Of a stretch of DNA of 64,000 nt, positions 23,511-35,300 are shown in pieces. Below the pieces are notes generated by a model. The model was not told where the DNA came from. It saw only the letters and a list, made by a program, of their open reading frames with translations, and made no database searches. This DNA is from Capitulum mitella (lineage: Eukaryota; Arthropoda; Thecostraca; Pollicipedomorpha; Pollicipedidae). The DNA is taken from assembly GCA_030062745.1 (NCBI GenBank), contig CP099843.1:6077001-6141000 (forward strand), read 5' to 3'. Each line of letters starts with the position of its first letter. The first letter of the stretch is position 1. Made by a program: the position numbers and the translations under genes.

Positions 23511-25290
23511 GTAAGTTCACGGCTTGTCCTAAACTGTTTGCATTCCATACCCGACGCCGAGGGAGCATATGGGTCCTACGATCCAAGCTTCTGAAATTTT
23601 TAGTATGCGAAGCGGTTCCCCAAGGGCGAAGATCCGCGGACCCGAGATTTCCTGTTTGATCTAGTGCAAAACCGAAAGTTTTCCTGTTTCGTGTGGCGAA
23701 AATGCAGAACATTTGTTGTTAGGGAGAGGGGCCGTGCCCGTTGGGTGCACCTATGTTTGGAACGATGGACTACGATTAGATGTCAAGAACTGTCGTATCG
23801 TTTTGTGCCTTCACACACATCCTGTTTCATTTGGTGTGGAATAAACAATTGGTATTAACTGTAGTATGTTTCTCAATTTTTGTCGGTGTATGATAATGCT
23901 GATGGCGCAATTTTGTCATGTTGGATGCAGATTTTGCTCGCCTAATACCTTCAGAAAACTAGGAAGAAACCCGTACTTGTCGCACAGAAGTTGAGAATTA
24001 TACATTACCTTGATTCTGTTCTCATTGTCCCATTTCTTTCTGATCGGACTGGTAAGCAGTTCACAGAATTGCGAACCAGTTCGATTTTCATTCACAGCCC
24101 AAAGCGATTCTGATTTCAGTTCACATTGGGAAATAGAAAATTGATTTGATTCTCATTTAAAGACAATTCGATCTACTGCGTTTGACTCATGATTCACAGT
24201 TTCATTCAGGATTTAACCATACTCAAAATGACATTTATCATGCTTGGTTTCTGCTGTCAAAAATGCAGTGTCAAGTTCTGGGTCTTGTGTGATCCCAAAG
24301 CCTGATGTGGATGACAAGATAATGTTAGGGAACAGTAGTAGGGTTAATTATATATTGCATGAAATTTGTATAAATGGGCATTGATACTGTAACCAGACTT
24401 TTTTCCAGGAGTATGTACCAATAGGTAAATACGATGACTGTTGCTGACTGACTGTTGAAATACTGATTTTGATTACCGACTGTTGAAATATGCTCATGTA
24501 ACTTCTTGAGATAAACTTTTGTTCAAAATTAAGTGTCGCTGATAATACGAAACGAACCTTATTTGTGATGCACGTTGTCATCAATGACAACACGTTATGA
24601 ACTCTAATGAGCAAACCAAATTAATCTGCGTCTGAGAAAAATGCAAAGAAGTTATGTGTTGTTTGTTGTAGAATCACATGCAATGCAACGCACTTTTGCA
24701 TGGCAAAATATGGAACAACCTGAAAGCACTCCAAATGGTCCGCTGTGGTACACAGTGCAGTTTTTTAATACGCATAATTGTAAAGAAACAAAATTACTAA
24801 TAATCTGCATGCATAGATTGGCATTGGTGTATGTTCCAGGGGTCCGTGGCAGAAAACTGTGCATTAAATTCAAGAACATGAGGAAAAGACCGCTCAGTCA
24901 GGCGTTGCAGGCGAGAAGCGGCGGGCCGCATCACTCAGGGTTCACTCACACGACTCGCTTAGGTCAGGAATGGCCCAAAACCTTTCAAGTACACAGCAAA
25001 CTACTTTGCGGGTTAGAAAAGTTGCAGTGAATGCATAAGCACGACATACGGTTATGCCAAGTCATAATGATCTATACCGTGGTCATTCGTTTTTGCTCAG
25101 CTCATCCTCCATTGCGCTTGACGAGGCAAACCTCGGAGTTCATGGGGTGGTGGTGAAGCATTAATTTCGAACTGAATTTTGGATTCGCTATTCTGAGACC
25201 GCAGCAACAGCAAAATACCAGGAAACCTGACCTAGCGAAGACTTGCTGGTTTGTTTTTTTTTCTTATTCATACCAATTTGACCTAACATG
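23511..25290. other. Unassigned, low-repeat region
   Basis: AT-rich, with no recognised element ends. The 129-codon plus frame at 24641-25030 has no recognisable domain. Confidence 0.4.
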
Positions 25291-25305
25291 ACGCAATCAT
25301 TTCAG

Positions 25306-25401
25306 AGGAAGCAGGACGTCGGTGCGCTGAAGCAGAGTGTGAACCTCAGCGAGATCGACAGCATCATGGAGGCCATTCTCGAGATGAAGGGACGTGAAAT
25401 C
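25306..25401 (+). other. Candidate internal exon (32 codons)
   Basis: A T-rich tract and tcatttcag precede it. The 96-nt segment is open in phase 0 (RKQDVGALKQSVNLSEIDSI, then MEAILEMKGREI), with mostly G/C third positions. gtaaaa follows as a possible donor. The peptide looks amphipathic and protein-like, unlike neighbouring junk. If it is instead a terminal exon, it would read into a TCTG microsatellite before an AATAAA at 25829. I cannot name a family. Confidence 0.3.
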
Positions 25402-25521
25402 GTAAAAGAAAGAATGGCAGTGAAAAAATCAAGCAGAGATACCCCAAGCTATTCACTGCAGAACAGAGAGGCCTTTTCATCTTTTTCATATCTGCTTCTA
25501 GGCGTGTCAATGTATGTTTGT

Positions 25522-25552
<31 letters not shown>

Positions 25553-25715
25553 CGTCCGTCCGTCCGTCTGTCCGTCCTTGCCTGTCTGTTCGTCTATGCC
25601 TGTCTCTTTCTGTCTGCCTGTACGTCTATGTGTATTTCTGTCTGCACATCTGTCCGTGCGTCTGTTTATCTGTCGGTGTAAGTCTTTCTCCGTCTGTCTG
25701 TCTGTCTGTCGGTGT
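25522..25715. repeat. (TCTG/TCCG)n tetranucleotide microsatellite
   Basis: Long imperfect run of tctg with a block of tccg. The Cys/Leu/Ser-rich frame is an artefact. Confidence 0.95.
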
Positions 25716-25839
25716 CCCTCTCTGGCTGATCGTGTTCATGTGTTTCTCCCTCTACCATCCTCTGTCCCTGTCTCTATATCTCTACTCTCTTCTGTCCCTT
25801 TATTTCTGCTCTGTTTTACCTCCCTAAAATAAAGCTTGT

Positions 25840-26370
25840 GTGTTTCGTATTTTTGCGTTTATTTCGGCACAGCTAGGGAACGAGTGTCGCATGGAGAATG
25901 CAATAGACCAGTAGCAGACTTGGCAAAGATTTCCAAAGGCTGACAGCTGACAGTTGTATGACAGGAAGCGGATTATGTGGAGACAGTGACAGGATATGGA
26001 CTAGGTTGCCAAGCCGTTAAGCAAGCTGGATAAGCGCAGAATGTTGCCATGGCAACGCCTCGATGGGCGCAAAAGAAGTGGAAGACATTCATTGGCCTTC
26101 ACTTGAGTTCAGGAAAGATAAATGCTGGTTGCAATACGTAAGCGGATAAACGATGAAGTTTTCGTGTACACCTACATGATAACAGGAAGGCTAGCAGAGC
26201 ATTGTGAAGTGACGTCTTAGGGTGGAAGTCCTCGTTGTAAGACATTTAAATGACATGACATCGATTTTCCAGCAATTATCTTTCGAAAGAAATGAATGAT
26301 CGCCCTGTTTCTGGATAAAAGGATTGTCGCAATAGGCCATCCTCTAAAATGTCATTGTGTAAGACTTATT
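25840..26370. other. No feature recognised
   Basis: No open frame, repeat unit or element end seen. Confidence 0.4.
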
Positions 26371-26374
26371 TTTG

Positions 26375-26587
26375 TCACAGAGCACATGTTCCTACGTCAG
26401 ATGCCTCAGGATTTTCCGTGCCATGAACAGGCACATTTGTAGGCGCGTCAGTGGTACCAGCCGTTGCTTCTAATGCACTGGCTGGGTCTTTGTCAACACG
26501 TGATTCGAACCTTTTCTCGAAAGACTCCTCAGCACAATAAATGAAACAATCTTCCAGCTTCCGCTTAAAGTGTCGGTATTTCGTCAT
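26375..26587 (-). other. Candidate terminal exon (70 codons)
   Basis: On the minus strand, a gcag acceptor-like site directly precedes the frame MTKYRHFKRKLEDCFIYCAE. It continues with a hydrophilic Ala/Thr/Pro-rich tail (DPASALEATAGTTDAP) to TGA. Charge and composition resemble a cytoplasmic C-terminus of a membrane protein. No family can be named and no second exon was found, so this is only a candidate. Confidence 0.25.
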
Positions 26588-27082
26588 CCTGCTTATAGTG
26601 TCTATCTGCCAGCAAGGTTTGAATTATATATGTCCATGAAAATAGATGGTCATTTACTTGTTCCAATTATGACCTCATCCTCCTCCCGTTGATATTAGAT
26701 ATATCCAAATTGGATTAAAAATAGTTTGATTAAGTATAGAGTATTGATAACCACTGTAGCATGCCAATATCTGTTTTTTCAATAAACAGGCAGAAAAGGA
26801 ACATGTGCCATCCAAAGGCAAAGTATCAGTAGATAATACTTGTCTCCTCTACTGTGTTAACGCGTGTAGTGGATTCGGTCTCAGAATGATAGGCACTGTT
26901 AGGGAAGGGATCAATTTTACCCTCCCCCCCCCCGCTAACTTTTCTCCTGATTGACAGACATAAAGACATGAAAGACGTAAAAGACGGAGGTTGAAATAAG
27001 GAGCGCATGGGTCCACCTAATGTAATCCGGCACCGCTTTGCATATTTTCGTTCCCGCGACGGCCCAGGGGGACGGGGAATGT
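26588..27082. other. No feature recognised
   Basis: Unassigned AT-rich sequence, then a short GC-rich lead into element B. Confidence 0.4.
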
Positions 27083-28297
27083 TTAACCCGAGCACGACCG
27101 TCGGTCCGTCTCGAACATGGGCAACTGGGGGGCACTCTAACTCACGAACGGTTGGTCGCACGATAAAAATAAGCACACTGTTGGAAAGTCTGTGACGAGT
27201 AGAGCTCGAAACTGGTCTCATTTTTTAGTTTTAAATAATATGTAAGCCAATTTACCCCTATATATGTTTTGTCATAGCCGACTGTATGAGACCGAGAAAT
27301 GGCCTGAATCTCAAGGGCCGTGACTAATGACGCATACGTAAAGGCACCAGCGCACAAGTAAAGGTCCGCGGATGCCGATACACGTCTAATTTCCCCAGAT
27401 TTGTTCAATATATACGCCGAAACGTTGAGTTAAAGACACGGTAATTCTCCCACCAGCTGTCAGTGTGCGCCGCTGCCGTATGCGGTACCAAATTGACGGG
27501 AACTAATTTTGCGTTCCTTTATTTTCGCGAGAAAAGACGGCCTATGTCAATTTTATTGATCTTTGTGGTTCTTGTGATGGTTTCTCATGCTTAAATTTCG
27601 GGAAAATTCATTAGTTACCAATCTACAATGTTGGCGGAGCTTTATTCGCGAGAGCCTGTTTATTCCCACAATATGCCACGTTTTGAAACTTTTTGAGGTT
27701 CCTGGTATAAATTACGTCTGTGCAAGCTAGTTCTGCCATTTTCTGCCCATTCTGAGTAATTCATCGTCGATTTTGACGGTGGTGCACTGCAGTTATTTGG
27801 CCCACTACAGTTATTCGTGACCTGACTTTAGGTCAATGGGTGGAAGTCACTGATACTTTGCCCAATGACGGTAACTAGATGTCTGCTTCACTCCACACTA
27901 AAAATGTTATGGAATATTCCGTCAGTTTCCGAAAAAACGGCGATATGTCATAAAAATGGGCTTGATCTTAGGTCAATGGCCCGGGAAATTCCGAAAAGTC
28001 TGAGATAGCAGATTTGTTATCTATCACGATCACTAATCCCTGAAAGCATTATTGAGATATCTTGTTTTGTGAAAAAGTTATAGGGCGCTAAATTTTTTTG
28101 ACATAGGTCTGTTTGACCTGACCAAGGTCAGGCACCTGACCTGACCTGAGATCAAAATTTTGACACGAGATGTAAAATTGATGAAGCAAAAGGTACACAA
28201 AGTTTCGTGACTCTGTGTTTGTTGGTTCTCTCGCAATCCCAGAAAAACCTCAGGGGAGGGCAGTCAACTGCCCGCCCCCCAGTCGGGGACGGGTTAA
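27083..28297 (-). mobile_element. TTAA element B, full-length copy
   Basis: TTAA at 27083-27086 and 28294-28297; 1215 bp. The ends are TTAACCCGAGCACGACC and, reading inward from the right, TTAACCCGTCCCCGACTGG. It aligns along its whole length with 43595-44820 and in inverse with 32615-33820. Non-coding, with several GACCT/AGGTC palindromic half-site pairs. Confidence 0.9.
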
Positions 28298-29521
28298 AAG
28301 GTTGAAAGGTTAAAAGGTTTAAAAAATCCCTCTTTTATCCCAGGATCTAACCGTCGAATCTGAACCGGTCTACTACCAGTCAATAGCCCTGACTCTCACG
28401 ATTCAGAAAATATGACGTTAGCCCTGGTTACGTGAATAATGGTGTCACAAGTCAAGTAAAACGCATAAGACGACGTCGGAAAAACTGACACCGGTTCGCA
28501 CATCATATCATCGACAATATTGGTCTTACAACCTGCAGCTGGATACCAAACGAAAGGTTACTATCTACTGCATCAGATGTGATAATGTTAAAAAATGCCG
28601 GTCCAAGGTCAGCCCGGGTCAGGCGAAATATTGATCTTACTTTACCTGCCAGAGATTACTTACTCATATCCATTTTGATCCACGCCACAGAAAAGACTGA
28701 AGTGAAACCTTCTGATGATCACTTTTGCATTACCTGCTTTTCATCTAGGCGAGGTTAGCCTAGGTCAGGTCAGATTAGGTTGCATTTCTTTTCCTGCCAA
28801 AGAACAATAATTTCTCGCTGGGATTGTTAACTGCGTCAAGTACAGAACTGAAACATCTCGTGATAGTCAGATCTGCTCTTATCGGGTCAAGGTCGAGCCA
28901 GGTCAGGACATATAGCCATTTTGTTGCAGGCTAAGAAGAACAGGAACAAGTCTCTGCTGCTTCGGGACAATTTTCCAGAGACAATGTATTTCATTTCGTT
29001 TTGACATCTGCCTATGACGTCACCTGAAATGACCTCACGTTGAATTTGGTCAACTTTGTTAAGAGGCTCATATGAATTTGCTTGTCTGGCTTGAACGATG
29101 GGGAAGATCAGCAGCAACCACTTTTACTACGCACAATGCAAATCATTTCCAACTGCCATCATGCATGAGACCTAGCATGACCTCCAATGTTGACGTGACA
29201 CGATTATACATCCTGTTGGAGACTGTGGCCTATGTAAATCGAAATAATCCATGCATTATATTCGTGAATGTTATCAAAAAAGAAACACAAAGCACGTTTG
29301 CGCCACCGCCCGAAGAGGCGAAAATATCCATGCAAAGGTTCACTTATGACGTCATATCTCCATAACCTGACCTCAAATGGGAATGATTTAGACGTCACAA
29401 TATGTCAAACTGATTGATGGACAGGTAATAAAAGTTTGTTTGGGCTGCCTCTAACGGTTCAGAAGCTATTCGCGAAAAAAGCGCGTGCCCGATTTGGCAC
29501 TCCTCAGACGGTGCCGGGTTA
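28298..29521. repeat. Repeat H (old), copy 1
   Basis: It shares blocks such as ggttcacttatgacgtcat with 45345-45410. It contains many taggtcaggtc-type words and ends near a ccgggTTAA at 29514-29521, possibly the right end of another TTAA element. Boundaries uncertain. Confidence 0.45.
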
Positions 29522-29689
29522 AGGCTATATTCCCACCTCCACCCCCAGCTCTCTCCATCCCTTCACCCCCACCACTTCACTGCCAGTTCTACAGCAAATG
29601 CCTCACTCAGACATGTCCCTATTATCGTACAGATTATCCAGCCTATTCTTAAAAACTGATGCGGTGCAACTCCCAACAGTCAGACTGCG

Positions 29690-30463
29690 AGGGACAGTCA
29701 GCTCAGTCAGTCAACGAGGGAAAGTGCAAGACCTTGCACTTCGGCCAGGCAAACCGGAGGCTAACCTTCGCTATGAGGGACGTACAGCTGGAGCAAGTTT
29801 CAGAGGAACGGGATCCTGGGGTGCAAGTGGACGCAGGCCTAAAGTTCCGCGAGCATGGAGCTGCTGCGGTGTTCAAGGGGCCCCGGATCCTTCCGGTCAA
29901 TCGACGGTCGTCCAAGCTCCTCGATCAGACGACCCTGTCTCTTCTGCTTAAAACTGCTCAGTGCTTCTGCTTAATGTAGTACGTCCTCACCTTGAGTATA
30001 GAGGTATCGTCTGGGAGCCGTTTAACGGTGCTGAGCAGAAGCTGGCGGGACGTGTTCACGCCACAAAGTCCGTGCGAAACATCAGGACTGTGCTGTACCT
30101 TGAGAGACTCCGTAACCTCGGTCTGCCATTTCCATATCACCCCAGGCGGCGGGTTGACATGATCGCCGGTTACCAGATCCTGCACTTGGGAGTTGGCCTC
30201 GATCCAGAGTGCTTATCATCAGCTACTACGATTCTGATCCTGGAAAAGCCTCAAGCGGAGACGTGGATCAGAACGAACGCCTTCAGCGTGAGGGTGGTAA
30301 ACGACTGGAATGCTCTTTTGCACAGAGTTGTCGCCTCCGAAACACTCCATTCAAGTTAAGCTCGACTTGCGCTGGGCACATCTCTTGTAGAACATTACAG
30401 ACCAGGGATGGTGTAGTTTTCACGAATCAGGAGCTTGACAGGAGAGTCCTACAGGCCAAATAG
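29690..30463 (+). pseudogene. LINE reverse transcriptase, C-terminal fragment
   Basis: Three frames carry one recognisable sequence: GKCKTLHFGQANRRL, then VSEERDPGVQVDAGLKFREH, SSKLLDQTTLSLLLKTAQ (about 29700-29960), then NVVRPHLEYRGIVWEPFN and YLERLRNLGLPFPYHPRRRV (29965-30180), then RTNAFSVRVVNDWNALLHRV (30280-30330). This is the thumb and C-terminal region of CR1/L2/Jockey-type non-LTR reverse transcriptases. At least two frameshifts separate the parts, and the catalytic RT core is absent (5'-truncated, as is usual for LINEs). Confidence 0.85.
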
Positions 30464-31019
30464 CATTCTAAACCCTGTACTCAGTAAGGCAAGGTACGGC
30501 CAGACTCTGTTACTTGTATGTCTAGGTGTATTCCTGGCTAAAAAATGGCGCAGCAGTTCAAGATGGAAATGTACAGGAAGGCAGCACAACTACATCACTA
30601 TTACTTTACATAAAACATCTTTGCTAAAATATAAGAAATGTTTGTCTTACCTTTGCAACCGTTGGCCTCAATAAAATTAAATGTTAAACTTTACAGAGCC
30701 GTAATCGCGACCAGCGTTCGTCACGGAAAAACGAAATGGCACAGATCGACGCCGTGTTGTTCTTGTACCACCAGGATTAAATATGTGAAGGAAACTGTAC
30801 AAGTATTCATAGTCTGACAAAGGAATTAAAATTTTGTTTTTATTTTAAGTTTTAAAACGTTTTCATAATGACTGTTATCATCGTCTGTTACACCTATGAT
30901 GTCAGTAATCAGTACTACGCAAGACCAAAGGCGGATCCAGGAGTAATTCTCGGGATCAGGGCTCGGGATGAGCTTGGGCGAACCCAAGCAAAACCCAATC
31001 TGTTGTCTAAGTAGGGTTT
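30464..31019. other. No feature recognised
   Basis: LINE 3' flank and AT-rich sequence; a hAT-like GGCGGATCCAGGAG lies near 30933. Confidence 0.4.
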
Positions 31020-31249
31020 TACTTGGGTTAGCCAAATAATATCCGAAATTAGGTCAACTGGGAATAAACCTGAGATAAACCAAACTTGAGTTTATTTCCA
31101 GGTATCTTGGGGTGAACCCAATGAAAGTTGGGACACCTTGGGCTGCACCCAAGCAGAACCCAAGAAGCTTAGGCGTGTCATCGGTAACTTGGGATAACCC
31201 AAGCTGAAGCCACGTTAACCCAAGTACAGACCCAAGCAAAATGCTGGCT
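31020..31249. repeat. Degenerate CCCAAG(C) minisatellite
   Basis: Words such as aacccaagcagaacccaag and ttgggttagcc recur on both strands up to the start of the A+B duplication. Confidence 0.6.
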
Positions 31250-32614
31250 GGGTCCTTTCAGGGCGTAGCAAGGGAGGGGGTGAAGGGGGCCGTCGCCCTC
31301 TTCCCCTTAAGGGAAAGATAAAAATGGAGGTGCCGGAGTGCCCTCAGTCTTTCCCCATTTTTCCTTTCAAGGCCTCCTTGATCCCTTTAGAGCTTACAGG
31401 ATCCTCAAATATGACTCCTGAAACCCTTGGCGGGCCCTCCATGTTGCAAGGGGAGGCCCGTAGGAGAAATCTTGAAGATAAAACTGGCCCTTGATGCTGC
31501 AGGAGGCCCCCTGGCGCTATAGGAGACCCCCTTGATACTATAGGAAACCCTTTGAAGCTGTTGGAGGCATCCCTTGCGCTGTTAAAGGCCCCTTGTGTTA
31601 CAGGAGGCCCTTGCAAATGATACGGCCCCTTTTTAGGTTATGAGAGGCCACCTCAGCACTTTTTGTTGGAAGTCCCTTTGGGCTGAGGAGGCCCCCTTGG
31701 GGTGAAGTGCTCCTTGGCCGATTCCCGGCTACGTGCCTTTTACATGACGTTTTTAGCAAAACTGTTAATGTAGATCAGCCAGTAGCTTTACCTTGTGGTT
31801 CACAACCGGTGCAGAGGCCGTTTTACATTCTCTCTGCCGAGTTAGTTATCGCACTGAGAACAGAGTGGTGGGAAACGTAACAATGGTTTCATTCAAGCAC
31901 CACTTTTCACTCATTCCATTTACTCATGCATCCATACGCCACAACGCCGAGGTCGCGGCCGCGGCCGAGGTCCGGGTAAGAACGCCTAAGACGGGGGTCG
32001 TGCTGACCAGGTGTGCAGCAGAGGACGGACGGGGGCCTGATGGACTCATCCACCGCTGAAGATCGCACCGGCGGAGCCAGCAGGGACGCCGCGCGGACGG
32101 TCTCGTTGTCCGTGCGACGCTGAGGGCGTAGGCCGTGCCCGCGGCCTCAGGGCCGCCGACGCTGTCGATCGCGGGCCGGCCAGGCCGCCGCTGGCCGCCG
32201 AGCGGCGGCCGCCTCTGCCGTCGAAACCGATCGGCTTCGATCCGCGCGGATGATCCGGCTGCGCGTCGCCGCGGAGCGCGTTCGGAGTGAATGCATCGGC
32301 GACTCGGCTCCGAGCCGCAGCATTACAGGGGATCAGTCCGTCCCCGGCCCACGCCGCGCCGCCACTTCTGGAAACGGCGCCGCCCGGTGGCCGCATCGGA
32401 TGATGCGAAGACGAGCCGGTTAATGCATGTGTCCCGGCGTCATGTTCCAGCCACCGTAAAACATCCCGGACGTTCGTGGCCGGAATGATCGCCTTCCGTC
32501 GAATGCCAAATCGGATAAAAAACGCTTATAACGATTTGTACGAATTTGTCTGGTCGAAGTATTGAACAAGTTCTTGAATATGTGATGCGGCTCAAATGGT
32601 CGTAAATTACCCTG
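31250..32614 (+). repeat. Repeat A, copy 2
   Basis: Near-identical to 1-1366, including the CAGGGCGTAGC end (31259), the 22-bp units and the CpG-rich tract. The match starts at the very first base of the window, so the true left limit in copy 1 is not visible. Confidence 0.85.
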
Positions 32615-33820
32615 TTAACCCGTCCCCGACAGGGGAGGGGCAGTTGACCCCCCTGAGGTTTTTCTAGAACTGCGAGAGAAAAACAAACACAGAGTCATGA
32701 AACTTTGTATACCTTTTACTTGACCATTTTTACATCTTGTGTCAAAATTTTGACCTCAGGTCAAGTCAGATGTCTGACCTAGGTCAAGTCAAACGTATCT
32801 TTTCCAAAGAAGTTTAGCGCCCTGTAACTTTTTTAGGAAACAAGATATCACAATAATACTTCCGGGGATTAGTCTCCTTGACAGATGCAACAAATCTGCT
32901 ATCTCAGATTTTTCGGAATTCTCTGGGTCATCGACCTAAGGTCAAGACAATTTTTAAGACATGTCGTCGGTTTTTTCGGAAATTGACGAATTTCTCAAAA
33001 CATTTTTAGTGTGGAGTGAATCAGACATCTAGTTGCCGACAATGGGTAAAGTATCAATGGCTTCCAGCCATTGACCTGAGGTCACGTCACGAATAACTAT
33101 TGTGAGCCAAAATGCACCGCTGTCAAAATCGGCGATGAATTGCTCAGAATGGGTAGAAAATGGCAGCACTGGCTTGCACAGACGTGAGTAATACTAAGAA
33201 CCTCAAAAAGCTCCAAAAAATTGCATATGTTGGAAGTAAACAGGTCTTCGCGAATAAAGCTCTGCCAACGGTGTAAATCAGCAACTAATGAATTCCTCCA
33301 ACATTGAAACATGAGAAACCATCACAAGAACTACTAAGATCAATAAAATTTACGTGGACAGGCCTGCATCGCGAAAATGAAGGAACGCTAAAACTAGTTC
33401 CTTTTAATTCCTTTCTGCATACGGCTGCGGCGCCCGCCGACAACCGGCTTAAAAATTGCCGTGTCTTTAACTCAACGTTTCGGCGTATATATTGAACAAA
33501 TCTGGCGTGTATCGCCATCTGCGGACCTTTACTTGTACTTTGGTGCCTTTACCTATGCGTTATTAGTCACAGCCGTCGAGATTCAGACCGTTTCTCGGCT
33601 TCATGCAGTCGGCTATGAGAAAACATATATGGGACGTAAATCGCTTACATAGTACCGAAAACTAAAAATGAGACCAGTTTCGAGCTCTACTCGCCACAGG
33701 CTTTCCAACGGTGTGTTTATTTTTATCGTGCGACCAATCTTTCGTGAGTTAGAGGGGGGCGGTCAACCCTCCCCCCATTCGGCCGTGATCGCCAGTGACC
33801 GATGGTCGTGCGCGGGTTAA
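32615..33820 (+). mobile_element. TTAA element B, full-length copy inside repeat A
   Basis: TTAA at 32615-32618 and 33817-33820; 1206 bp. Four palindromic TGACCT/AGGTCA pairs are visible: 32751-32763, 32775-32786, 32932-32944 (one base off) and 33072-33084. The end repeats share GACNGGGG...CAGTTGACC followed by a C-rich run. No coding capacity. Confidence 0.93.
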
Positions 33821-33844
33821 CTACTACCATAACCTTGGCTCCAT

Positions 33845-34790
33845 CAACCCTATTCCCATATCCATATTGCATGTACGCGTTCCCGCGCGACTCATTTGGT
33901 CCCCGGAGATCTCGAGAACTACACGTCCGATTGTATCGTAAAAACGACAATCGATTCGCCGTTACGTAAGCTGCATTTCTGAAAAGACACTTTGAAAATC
34001 GTGTAAGGGGTGGATCATCAAAAAAATCAGGAAGGGGGTGTTTTTTTTTTACTAGTAACACCAGCGTTTGTGGACCATTCCTTATACAGTTGATTGACTG
34101 GAGAGCTAATCGATGGGAGTTTTCCTTTGGCCGTCACGTTTAGAATTTAACAAAATTCGTACGCAGTCACAGGCGTCGGGAAATGTAAACGACATTTTTT
34201 TGAAAGCTGAATACATGAAGGTTATTTTTTGTCTTTTATGGGTCATTTCATGCTTACCTAAGTAAAAATAGCGTTGCACTATTTTTTAATATTATCATGG
34301 GCGTTGCCAGGCACAGGAAAAGGAGGGAGCTGCCATGGTGGCATTTTCATCACATCATCATATAACATTTGACCTCAAATGATCTGAAACGACCTTAGAG
34401 TGTCAGTGGCAAAAATGATCCTGTGTTCATTTCATGGTGTTTTAAAACGATTCGAACCACATGAATTGATTTTATTCCTCAATGTCCCACTTGTGACCAT
34501 CGTAATATGTAGTGTAAGTGAGGACATTTTAAATCATAGCTCCGTGAACCGACGAGATAATCACCTGGAGCTTAAAAAGGAAGCAGCAAACAGTATCCTG
34601 AGTCATTCGTATTCCGTTTCTCAAAAATTAGCGCCAAGCGCCATGCATAAAATCAAACTAGTTTGGTTTCGTTTATTGACTTCTATTTTGTTTGTTGTAA
34701 ACCGTGCGTTATTTTGTGTCATCAATGGTAAAATTTGGCTCGGTGAAACAAATGTGTTCCCGTTGCAAAAACATGATGAGTGTAGTTCAA
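33845..34790 (+). mobile_element. TTAA element F, old diverged copy
   Basis: It starts caaccctattccc. It then aligns with 59052 onward through cgagaactac, gtccgatt, caatcgattcgccgt, ggcgttgccaggcac, tgacctcaaatgatctg and catagctccgtgaaccgac. The terminal TTAA is lost. Much older than the copy at 59052. Confidence 0.65.
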
Positions 34791-34799
34791 TGATGTAGT

Positions 34800-35300
34800 T
34801 CAAAAATGATGTTCAGTGAGTCTTCAGGGGTATTTTTTTACTTGCAAGTGCCGCTGGCAGGGTGAACTGAGGAAAAACTAAATGGTTATACCTTTCACAA
34901 ATTGTCATACGCACGCCGTCCCCGACCAAGTCACCTTTGGCAAGGGTTTTGTCTGGTTGACAGAGGTCACCAGTGGGTTTTTACTCGACTTCTTTTTATG
35001 CATATGGTATGTCATATGGTATGTTAAATTTTGCCAAAGGTGAGAGGGTGGCTGCCCCATTCTTCCTGACAACCTGCTGCCTCTTTCTTCTGTTCTGCAA
35101 GCCTGCTGTTTCTCCCCTCAGTTCCTCTCTGGCGGGCCTACGGAGGCCGCTGCCAATCCTGATGAAGACCATCCTACCCTACTCCCGACCCTACTCCTGC
35201 ACCCGATCCTGCTCCTGGTCCTGGATCCCCCCCCCTTCTGCATCGGACTCTCCTGGCCCTGGCGATCCATCTGCGGCATCGGACCTGCCACCGGACAGCA
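34800..35300. other. No gene recognised
   Basis: It contains an inverted pair cacctttggcaa / ttttgccaaaggtg about 100 bp apart and a Pro/Ser-rich low-complexity frame. It may be the 5' flank of the hAT element that follows. Confidence 0.35.

Noticed and set aside
31038-31249. CRISPR-like spaced CCCAAG repeats
   Set aside because: Units are irregular, both orientations occur, and the DNA is animal.
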